Assembly (NCBI GenBank): GCA_023411375.1
Contig: JAEYOW010000016.1
Span: 147,386 to 211,385, forward strand
From: Bacillota bacterium
GTDB taxonomy: Bacteria > Bacillota > Clostridia > Christensenellales > Aristaeellaceae
Reading direction: 5' to 3'
Length of the DNA stretch: 64,000 nucleotides
Shown in pieces: positions 34,786 through 42,038 of this stretch. Below the pieces are notes generated by a model. It was not told the origin of the DNA, did no database searches, and was given only the letters and a program-made list of their open reading frames with translations. A program made the position numbers and the translations under genes. Position 1 is the stretch's first letter; the number at the start of each line of letters is the position of its first letter.

Positions 34786-36291
34786 ATGCAAAACGAGGTC
34801 GTTTTGTCCATGCGGCAGATTTGCAAGGCATTTCCGGGCGTCAAAGCCCTTCAAAACGTTGATTTTATGCTTAGAAAGGGCGAAATTCATGCGCTGATGG
34901 GCGAGAACGGCGCGGGAAAATCGACGCTTATAAAGGTATTGACGGGCGTTTATTCGCGCGACAGCGGGGAAGTTCTGTTGGATGGGGTGTCCGGCAACGT
35001 GGAGATTCGTTCCCCTAAGGACGCACAGTCAGCCGGAATCAGCACGGTCTACCAAGAGATTACCCTTTGTCCTAACCTGACTGTGGCGGAAAACATCCGC
35101 CTTGGGCGCGAAACAGGCCCCGTCATCCATTGGAAAGAATGGGAAAGGCGCTCGGAGGGCATTCTTCAAAACCTGGGTATTCCGGCACAGTCGCGCCAAC
35201 AGCTTGGCAGCTGCTCGTTGGCCGTGCAGCAAATGATCGCAATCGCGCGGGCGGTTGATATGGATTGCAAAGTGCTGATTTTAGACGAACCCACCTCATC
35301 TCTGGACGAAAAGGAGGTGGCGATGCTGTTTGCGCTCATGCGAAACCTGAAAGCAAGAGGCGTGGGGATTGTTTTCGTCACGCATTTTTTGGAGCAGGTG
35401 TACGCGGTTTGTGACCGGATCACCGTGCTGCGAAACGGCCGGCTGGTTGGCGAATATGAAATTGACAAGCTACCGCAGGTCGCGCTTGTCACAAAAATGA
35501 TGGGCAAAGAGTTGGATGATCTGTCTGTAATGCATGTGCGTTCCGTTTCCTGCCCCGAGGAAAGCGTGCCTGTCTACCAAACGGAAGGGCTCAGCAGCGC
35601 CGCGGGGGTAAAGCCTTTCGATTTCAGCATCCGAAAGGGTGAGGTAAACGGTTTTACGGGGCTTCTGGGCTCCGGCCGCAGCGAGAGCGTGCGCGCCATC
35701 TTTGGCGCGGATAAGGTGACGGGCGGCAAAACTAAGGTGGATGGAAAGCCTGTGAAGATTGCAAAGCCCGTTCATGCAATGAAAAAGGGCATCGGCTATC
35801 TGCCCGAGGATCGCAAAAACGACGGTATCATCGCAGATCTTTCTGTTCGGGATAACATCATCCTCGCTCTGCAAGTGATGAGGGGGTTTTTCAAGCCTTT
35901 CTCCCGTGCCGAGGCCGATGCTTTCGCGGACGAGTATATCAAGGTGCTGGGTATCAAAACCGCGTCGGCTGATACGCCTATCAGGTCGCTTTCCGGCGGC
36001 AACCAGCAAAAAGTGATTGTGGCGCGGTGGCTGCTTACGCATCCACAGTATTTGATACTGGACGAACCGACGCGGGGCATCGACGTGGGTACGAAGGTGG
36101 AAATTCAGAAGCTGGTGTTGAAGCTCGCGCAAAATGGTATGAGCGTAACGTTCATCTCCTCCGAGATCGAAGAAATGCTGCGCACCTGCTCCCGCTTGAT
36201 CGTGATGCGGGACCGGAATATCGTAGGTCAGCTTATAGGCGGTCAGCTTACCCAGGAGCATGTGATGCGCACGATTGCAGGAGGCGATTAA
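34786..36291 (+). CDS. Sugar ABC transporter ATPase with two nucleotide-binding domains, YtfR-like
   Basis: A 501-residue cytoplasmic ATPase with two fused ABC domains, as in RbsA/XylG/YtfR. Domain 1 has Walker A GENGAGKSTLIKVL and Walker B KVLILDEPTSSLD. Domain 2 has the usual degenerate Walker A LLGSGRSESVRAIF, signature SLSGGNQQKVIVARW and Walker B YLILDEPTRGID. It powers import through the two permeases that follow. AAAAGGGGA precedes the ATG. Its stop is 1 nt before the next start. Confidence 0.93.
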   Translation: MQNEVVLSMRQICKAFPGVKALQNVDFMLRKGEIHALMGENGAGKSTLIKVLTGVYSRDSGEVLLDGVSGNVEIRSPKDAQSAGISTVYQEITLCPNLTVAENIRLGRETGPVIHWKEWERRSEGILQNLGIPAQSRQQLGSCSLAVQQMIAIARAVDMDCKVLILDEPTSSLDEKEVAMLFALMRNLKARGVGIVFVTHFLEQVYAVCDRITVLRNGRLVGEYEIDKLPQVALVTKMMGKELDDLSVMHVRSVSCPEESVPVYQTEGLSSAAGVKPFDFSIRKGEVNGFTGLLGSGRSESVRAIFGADKVTGGKTKVDGKPVKIAKPVHAMKKGIGYLPEDRKNDGIIADLSVRDNIILALQVMRGFFKPFSRAEADAFADEYIKVLGIKTASADTPIRSLSGGNQQKVIVARWLLTHPQYLILDEPTRGIDVGTKVEIQKLVLKLAQNGMSVTFISSEIEEMLRTCSRLIVMRDRNIVGQLIGGQLTQEHVMRTIAGGD

Positions 36292-36292
36292 G

Positions 36293-37384
36293 ATGAAAAA
36301 CACATTGTCTGCTCCCAAGAGGCGTCCAAACGAATACTCCCAGCTATTGGTTCCGCTGATTGCCGTCGCGCTGCTGGTTGTTTTTAACCTGTTGCGCGAC
36401 CCGGGCTTTTTCTCCATCGGGCTTACGACCAGCAGCAGCGGCTACACCGTGCTGACGGGTAACCTCATCAGTATATTTAACGGAGCGTCCGAACTGGCGG
36501 TTCTGTCGATGGGCATGACGCTGGTCACCGCGGCCAGCGGCGGGCAGGATATTAGCGTAGGCGCGCTGGCCGCTATTGCCGGCAGCGTATTTGTAAAAAT
36601 CATTGGCGGTTCAACCAGCGGCTCGGGATGGGTGGTGCTGTTGGCCTTCCTCGCATGTTGCCTCGTCGCAATGCTGTTTGGCGCGTTTAACGGCACGCTG
36701 GTCGCAGCGTTTAAAATTCAGCCCATGATCGCCACGCTCATTCTGTACACCTGCGGCCGCTCCATTGCCTACTGGATCAACGGCGGCGCGACGCCTACGC
36801 TGGATAACCCCGTCGTAAGCGCTATCGGCGGCTTCATCCCGGGCATTCCCGTGCCAACGCCTATTTTCATCGTCCTTCTCTGCGGCGGGCTGTTTGCGCT
36901 GCTGTTTAAGTTTACGACGCTTCGACTGCAAACGCAGGCGGTAGGAATCAACCAACGCGCCGCGCGCTTGAACGGCGTCAACACGCTTGGCATCAAGCTG
37001 TTTTCATTTGTAATCCTGGGCGCGTGCGCAGCGGTGTCGGGTTGCATAAGCGTTGGGCGACTAAGCCTGATTAACCACGAAACGCTATTGGTTGAGATTG
37101 AAATGGACGCGATATTGGCCGTTGCCATCGGTGGAAACGCGCTGAGCGGCGGAAAGTTTAAAATGTTAGGCTCTATTCTGGGAGCATATGCCATTCAGGC
37201 GCTGACAATCACGCTGTATGCCATGAAGGTGCCCTCCACCGCCATCAAGGCTTACAAGGCGGTTGTAATTATTCTGCTGGTGGTGCTCGGTTCGCCTGTG
37301 GTGAAAAGCGCGGCGGGACAGTTATGGAACAGGCTGACGGGCAAAGGGCGGGTCGTTGGTTCCGTGGGAAAGGAAGTGGCATGA
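36293..37384 (+). CDS. Sugar ABC transporter permease, YtfT-like
   Basis: A 363-residue RbsC-class permease with about eight to ten membrane segments. Family landmarks are MGMTLVTAASGGQDISVGAL near residue 72, FNGTLVAAFKIQPMIATLIL near residue 137, GINQRAARLNGV near residue 219 and LAVAIGGNALSGG near residue 275. AGGAGG at the end of the ATPase gene serves its ATG. It pairs with the second permease, as in the YtfT/YjfF galactofuranose system. Confidence 0.92.
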   Translation: MKNTLSAPKRRPNEYSQLLVPLIAVALLVVFNLLRDPGFFSIGLTTSSSGYTVLTGNLISIFNGASELAVLSMGMTLVTAASGGQDISVGALAAIAGSVFVKIIGGSTSGSGWVVLLAFLACCLVAMLFGAFNGTLVAAFKIQPMIATLILYTCGRSIAYWINGGATPTLDNPVVSAIGGFIPGIPVPTPIFIVLLCGGLFALLFKFTTLRLQTQAVGINQRAARLNGVNTLGIKLFSFVILGACAAVSGCISVGRLSLINHETLLVEIEMDAILAVAIGGNALSGGKFKMLGSILGAYAIQALTITLYAMKVPSTAIKAYKAVVIILLVVLGSPVVKSAAGQLWNRLTGKGRVVGSVGKEVA

Positions 37385-37385
37385 C

Positions 37386-38447
37386 ATGACAAATCACCCC
37401 CTTGCCCGCGCACGGCGCGGGGAGCCCTTAACCGATACTCAGCTGCTCATGACAATTACAATCTGCATTTTCGTTTGCATGTACCTTTTGGCGATGGCTA
37501 TATGGGGCGGCGGTTTTCTGCGCGTGCAGCAGCTTTTCGACATGCTCAATAACAACGCGGCGTTGATTGTGGTCGCGTGCTCGCTAACGGTTGTGATGAT
37601 TGGCGGAGGCATCGATATCTCGGTGGGCGGCGTGACTGCGCTGGTCGTGATGAGTTGCGTTACGCATATCGAAAATGGCGGCAACGTCCTTACGGCGGCG
37701 CTTTTGGCGTTGGGTATCGGCGTGGCTTTCGGTATTGCGCAGGGCTTTTTAATTGCAAGGCTGGAAATTCAACCGTTTATTGTTACCCTGGCGGGCATGT
37801 TTTTTGCGCGGGGCATGACGACTATCGTGAGCGCCGTGCCGCAGAAGGTGACGCACGAAGGCTTTTTAGCGCTTATGAATACCCGCATTGAGATTCCATG
37901 GCTGGGCTATGTGGCGAAAAACGGCAAGCTGATTCCTGGGCGATTGGAGCTTGGCGTTCTCATCGCGCTGGCGGTTGTGCTGCTCATCGCCTTTCTGCTG
38001 CGCAAGACCAGGCTGGGACGAAACTTTTACGCCGTCGGCGGCAATAGCCAAAGTGCGCTGATGCTGGGCATCAACGTAAGGCGCGCGCGTTTTTGGTCTT
38101 ACGTTATCAGCAGCGCGCTGGCAGGCATCGCGGGCTTTGTGCTGATGATGCACACGGGCGCAGGCAACACCACCAACGCGGCAGGCGCTGAGATGAACGC
38201 AATCGCATCCTCCATCATCGGCGGCACGCTGCTCACAGGCGGCGTTGGCAACGTATTCGGTACGCTGTTTGGCGTGCTGACGCTATCCACCATCAAGTCC
38301 ATCGTGACAACATCGGGATTGAGAGACCCATGGTGGCAAAGCGTCACCACGGGCGCAATGCTGTGTTTCTTCATCCTGCTGCAAAGCGTCGTGTTAAACG
38401 CGCGCGGAAAAAAGAGCTCAAGCGTCGGCGTGGAAAAGCAGATATGA
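37386..38447 (+). CDS. Sugar ABC transporter permease, YjfF-like
   Basis: A 353-residue RbsC-class permease, second channel subunit. It shows TVVMIGGGIDISVGGVTALV near residue 69, ARLEIQPFIVTLAGMFFARG near residue 122, FYAVGGNSQSALMLGI near residue 213 and SIIGGTLLTGGVGNVFGTL near residue 272. The order binding protein, double ATPase, permease, permease matches ytfQ-ytfR-ytfT-yjfF, which imports galactofuranose in E. coli. Substrate identity here is inferred from that similarity. The ATG lies 1 nt after the preceding stop. Confidence 0.92.
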   Translation: MTNHPLARARRGEPLTDTQLLMTITICIFVCMYLLAMAIWGGGFLRVQQLFDMLNNNAALIVVACSLTVVMIGGGIDISVGGVTALVVMSCVTHIENGGNVLTAALLALGIGVAFGIAQGFLIARLEIQPFIVTLAGMFFARGMTTIVSAVPQKVTHEGFLALMNTRIEIPWLGYVAKNGKLIPGRLELGVLIALAVVLLIAFLLRKTRLGRNFYAVGGNSQSALMLGINVRRARFWSYVISSALAGIAGFVLMMHTGAGNTTNAAGAEMNAIASSIIGGTLLTGGVGNVFGTLFGVLTLSTIKSIVTTSGLRDPWWQSVTTGAMLCFFILLQSVVLNARGKKSSSVGVEKQI

Positions 38448-38819
38448 GGGATCGCCTTCGTCGATTTTGCTTCATTCCCTGCCGTTTCTGACGGCATAAC
38501 GGACCTGCAAAAGTGTTCCGGCACTGTCAATACAATAATTTATAACCGGGTATCATTGCGACAGAAGATGACTAACAACAGGAAAAAAAGGATGCTTCGA
38601 ACGCTTTTGTCGTTCTCTGCTTCTGTGGCTTTGGGTGGCAGACAAAAAGGCCGCGAAAACCGCAGAAGCGCATTCCTTTGGCTGATGTAATTTCTACGCT
38701 TCCGCGCTCCGTCGTTGCTGTCATCCCTGACTTTAAAAATCCATCTGATAACCGGAAAGGACAAAAAATCTGTATAAACAAAAAAGTGACCCGCCTGAAC
38801 GAATCGAAGCGAACCACTA
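38448..38819. other. Intergenic region with no supported gene
   Basis: A 372-nt gap. A short TGCCGT/ACGGCA hairpin follows the permease gene without a U-run. On the minus strand a stretch near 38580-38620 reads like decayed coding sequence followed by a T-run (GTTCGAAGCATCC then TTTTTTT), which may belong to a dispersed intergenic element. No intact gene was found. Confidence 0.35.
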
Positions 38820-38893
38820 TGGCAGGGGCAGAAGGACTCGAACCCTCAACAAAGGTTTTGGAGACCCACGTGTTACCGTTACACCATGCCCCT
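38820..38893 (-). tRNA. tRNA-Trp (CCA anticodon)
   Basis: The minus strand folds as a complete tRNA. The acceptor AGGGGCA pairs with TGCCCCT, the D-arm is TGGTGTAACGGTAACAC, the anticodon loop is CTCCAAA with anticodon CCA, and the T-arm is GAGGG-TTCGAGT-CCTTC. Discriminator G and an encoded CCA end follow. The first anticodon-stem pair is mismatched (T-T), which is unusual but tolerable. Confidence 0.95.
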
Positions 38894-38985
38894 ACGGAAC
38901 ATTTACAGAGTATACACGAGCTTTCGACCTTTGTCAAGCCTAAAACGCAGGTTTTTTCAGCTTCCAACAAAAAGCGCAACCCGCC

Positions 38986-39396
38986 CTATGTAAGGTTGTT
39001 CTGGACGGGCAAAACCAGCAGTTCTTCATAGCCGGTCTCATTGTCAAAAGCCGCGTAAAAGGAATAATTATCCAGTTCGCACAGCACAACCTCGGCGGTG
39101 GTATTTACCGTACAACCCTCCATAAGGTGGCCGCCGATTGTGCTCAGATCTTCCCGGCTGAAGGCGATATGAATATGACAGCGCACGGCGCTCACTGTAC
39201 CCGTCACGCTGACGATCTCAAGAGGCTCCTCCAGGGCGCGCACGGTGGCGCCGCCTGCGTCCCGCACGCGCGCGGCGCTTACGCATCCCACGCAGCAGGC
39301 CACATATCCTGCGGAAATTCTATGCGATACGGCATAATCCCTGATGCTGCGGTATAAATCCGCCCCTCTAAGCAAGCGGAAAATATGATGCCTCAC
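38986..39396 (-). CDS. PPC (DUF296) domain protein, putative DNA-binding
   Basis: A 136-residue protein of the PPC/DUF296 fold, found in bacterial small proteins and plant AT-hook proteins. Visible features are LLRGADLYRSIRDYAVSH at the N terminus, VACCVGCVSAARVR, PLEIVSVTGTVSAVRCHIHI and IGGHLMEGCTVNTTAEVVL. The histidines of CHIHI and GGHL match the conserved metal-binding His set of prokaryotic members. Start is GTG overlapping the MFS stop by 4 nt (GTGA), so it is coupled to the transporter. Its role is unknown. Confidence 0.85.
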   Translation of the reverse strand: MRHHIFRLLRGADLYRSIRDYAVSHRISAGYVACCVGCVSAARVRDAGGATVRALEEPLEIVSVTGTVSAVRCHIHIAFSREDLSTIGGHLMEGCTVNTTAEVVLCELDNYSFYAAFDNETGYEELLVLPVQNNLT

Positions 39397-40868
39397 CGCG
39401 AAGTCCCCTTTCCTTTTGCGCGCCGCATGCGCCTGCGCTCACGCCTGCGCAGGATGTAGGCTCTCGCCCCCAGATACCTGCGAAACGCGCCTTGTCCGGC
39501 TGTGACCGCCAGATCGCGCAGTACATCCCGCGCCCGCCAAGCGTCCTCCTCGCGGATACGCGGCAGCAGAACAAAATAAACGGCGATTCTCAGCAGAACC
39601 GTGAGCAGGAAAATGTAGTGCGAGTTTGTCCACTTCACGCCAAGTACGGCGTATTCCCGCGCGCCCAGCGCCATAAGCGGGTTTTGCATCAACCACCCGC
39701 CAACGGCGTTGCCTAACGCCACGCCGAACAGGTTGTAGCAGGCAAAAAAGATGGCGATGTACATGGAGCGGTGGCGGCGCGGGGATTGTTTGAGATACAT
39801 ATTCTGCTGGCTCAGCTCAAACGCTGGCCAGAATACGCCGGATATAGCGCTGCTGAGCAGCACCCAACCCGCCGCGTCCGGCGTGGCGAGAAGGTAGGGC
39901 AATGGAGAAAGCGCGGTAAACATCACCGTCAGTTGAAGTACCGGTTTAATGCCGTAGCGGTCGATCAGCCTGCCCCAGCGCGCGACCACGAACACCGTGA
40001 TCAGATTGGAGGCAATCTGCGTGTAAAGCGATATCTGGGTAAAGCTCATATGCAGGTCTTCCAGCATATACACGTTGTAAAACGGCGCTGCAACGTTGAT
40101 GGCAAAGTAAAACAGGGTATAAAACAGCACTACTTTAATAAAGGGCTTGTTCTGCCATACCTCCCGGATCATCTCGCCAAAGGGTGTCTTGTCCGTGCCG
40201 CCGTCGGGCTCCAGCATCGGCGGCCAGTCCACGCGGAAGAAACAAAGAATGTCCAGCATGGCGGATACGCCCGCAAGCACCAGCGCGACAGAATAGCCCA
40301 CCACGCCCAGTGTGTCGATCATTTCAGAAATCAGAAGGCCGCATACCACGCCGGATATCAGGTAGATTTTTTGACGCGCGCCAAAGTATTGGCCGCGAAT
40401 GCGCATGGGCACCAAATCGCCCATCAGGCTGCCAAAGCCGATGTTGACAAAGCTGTTGCCCACCGAGATCATCACCACAAACACCACGACGATCCAGATG
40501 CGCAGGTCGATATTCATTCCGGGAAACAGGAAAGGCATGAGTCCGATGGGTACCCAGAAAAAGCGCCCTAAAAGGCCGAAAAACAAGAAGAGAAAACGCC
40601 TGTTCCGCTTTTTCTCCACATAATAGCTGATAAAAAGCTGTGAAACGTTCGCCGCCACGGGAATCGCGGCGATCAGGCCCAGCTGAAAATCGTCGGCTTT
40701 CAGAACGGAACGTTGAAACGCGCTCCAAGCCGCGCCTGTAGTTACCACTGTGCACATCATGCCCAGCGTTACCGACCAGATGCCCCAGTACAGGCTTTTG
40801 CGGAGGCTCTGCGTCATCCCGAGATCGTCAAAGAGGTGCAACCGTATGGTCTTCCAGCGCCTGCTCAT
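39393..40868 (-). CDS. MFS transporter
   Basis: A 491-residue permease of the major facilitator superfamily with about 12 membrane helices. A basic N-terminal tail (SRRWKTIRLHLFDDLGMTQS) precedes helix 1, and the C terminus is a long Arg-rich tail (RRRERRRMRRAKGKG). The typical loop after helix 2 is represented by YYVEKKRNRRFLFLF and the central cytoplasmic loop by PPMLEPDGGTDKTPFGE. Substrate is not evident. GGAGG lies 8 nt before the ATG. The PPC-domain gene downstream is translationally coupled to it. Confidence 0.85.
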   Translation of the reverse strand: MSRRWKTIRLHLFDDLGMTQSLRKSLYWGIWSVTLGMMCTVVTTGAAWSAFQRSVLKADDFQLGLIAAIPVAANVSQLFISYYVEKKRNRRFLFLFFGLLGRFFWVPIGLMPFLFPGMNIDLRIWIVVVFVVMISVGNSFVNIGFGSLMGDLVPMRIRGQYFGARQKIYLISGVVCGLLISEMIDTLGVVGYSVALVLAGVSAMLDILCFFRVDWPPMLEPDGGTDKTPFGEMIREVWQNKPFIKVVLFYTLFYFAINVAAPFYNVYMLEDLHMSFTQISLYTQIASNLITVFVVARWGRLIDRYGIKPVLQLTVMFTALSPLPYLLATPDAAGWVLLSSAISGVFWPAFELSQQNMYLKQSPRRHRSMYIAIFFACYNLFGVALGNAVGGWLMQNPLMALGAREYAVLGVKWTNSHYIFLLTVLLRIAVYFVLLPRIREEDAWRARDVLRDLAVTAGQGAFRRYLGARAYILRRRERRRMRRAKGKGTSR

Positions 40869-40907
40869 CGGGTGGCCTCCGAAAAAGTAGTCGTCAAATT
40901 GATTCGT

Positions 40908-40936
40908 ATTCTACCGTATTCTCTGTCAACTTGCAA
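40908..40936 (-). promoter_or_regulatory. Promoter of the MFS-PPC gene pair
   Basis: Minus-strand TTGCAA, 17-nt spacer, TAGAAT, ending 40 nt before the MFS start codon. Confidence 0.55.
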
Positions 40937-40984
40937 GTGAAAAAACATCTTTGTGAAACATGTAAAATGTGTTCGGAAAGAAGC

Positions 40985-41743
40985 TTATCCCTTATCCCTC
41001 TGCCGCGCGTATTCGCACGCCGCCGCGATAAGCGCGGCAAACAGCGCTCCGGCCTGCGCGTCCGTATCATACATCCGCTCGGGATGCCATTGCACCGCCA
41101 GAAAAAAAGGAAGCGCAACATGCTCCACACCCTCGATAACGCCGTCGGAGGCCAGGGCGCACACCCGCAGTTCCGGCGCCGCCTCCCAAACAGCCTGATG
41201 GTGGAATGAGTTGACCCGGAAGCTTTCCGCGCCTTCCACCCGACTTAACAGCGTTCCTTCCATGACGCGCACGCCGTGGCTTGCATAGCGCCCGGGACAG
41301 GTCTGGGTGTGCTTTATGGGCGGATGCCCGGCCTGCGCGCCGTATTGCCCCGGCAGATCCTGATACAGGGTGCCGCCCAGCGCGGCGTTCATCACCTGAA
41401 TACCCCGGCAAATACCCAGCACGGGCGTCCCGCGCGCGACGGCTTCACGGATAAGCCGGAGTTCAAACTGGTCGCGCAGCGGATTAACCTCGCTCAGGCC
41501 GTCAATTGGCTCCTGGCCAAAAAGCTCTGGAGCCACATCGTTTCCGCCCGCCAACAGCAAGCCGTCCATTCGGTCCAGGCACGCCGAAAGCTGGCGGCCG
41601 TCCATATCGGGGCTCATCATCAGAGGAACGCCGCCTGAGGCCACGATAGCGCGCATATATTCCCGAACCAAAAAATGCTGGGTTTCCTCTGCGTTGATGC
41701 TTCCGGAAACGCCAATGAATGGGTACTCGACCATCCTTGTCAC
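40985..41743 (-). CDS. Class-I glutamine amidotransferase-like hydrolase (peptidase C26, PuuD-like)
   Basis: A 252-residue cytoplasmic hydrolase of the C26 family, typified by gamma-glutamyl-gamma-aminobutyrate hydrolase. The nucleophile elbow GICRGIQVMNAALGG (about residue 112) contains the catalytic Cys, and QWHPERM near residue 223 contains the catalytic His and Glu. LLLAGGNDVAPELFGQ is also typical. It probably splits a gamma-glutamyl amide. Start is taken as GTG with AAGGA 6 nt upstream; an ATG three codons later is possible. It lies upstream of the MFS gene with 116 nt between them, so it is probably a separate unit. Confidence 0.87.
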   Translation of the reverse strand: MTRMVEYPFIGVSGSINAEETQHFLVREYMRAIVASGGVPLMMSPDMDGRQLSACLDRMDGLLLAGGNDVAPELFGQEPIDGLSEVNPLRDQFELRLIREAVARGTPVLGICRGIQVMNAALGGTLYQDLPGQYGAQAGHPPIKHTQTCPGRYASHGVRVMEGTLLSRVEGAESFRVNSFHHQAVWEAAPELRVCALASDGVIEGVEHVALPFFLAVQWHPERMYDTDAQAGALFAALIAAACEYARQRDKG

Positions 41744-41967
41744 GATCCTTCCTTAATTATAACAAACCCTGAAAAGAATTCGGATTTTATCCGTTCGATC
41801 CGCGCTGTGCCCGCAGTATATAGCAGGCTTGGCAATTCATTCGCCGGTGGAAAATTCTGTGGCCCGTGAGAGCTAAAACGCCGTCACCATGTTTCATGCG
41901 CTATGGGTTCGCGAAAGTCATCCGGCATTCCTGCTTAAAAAGGAGTTAGTCTAGAACAACTTGTGTA

Positions 41968-41996
41968 TTGACTTTCAAAAATGGAAAGAATACACT
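41968..41996 (+). promoter_or_regulatory. Promoter of the copper ATPase gene
   Basis: TTGACT, 17-nt spacer, TACACT, ending 42 nt before the ATG. No CsoR- or CopY-type gene lies beside it, so regulation would be in trans. Confidence 0.6.
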
Positions 41997-42038
41997 GGGT
42001 GTAGCGCAAAAGCGCATGGAATATTGCAGGAGGTTTAC

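Noticed and set aside
38560..38700. Possible short protein on the minus strand near tRNA-Trp
   Set aside because: The frame lacks a start with ribosome site and runs into the tRNA; it looks like non-coding repeat-type sequence.
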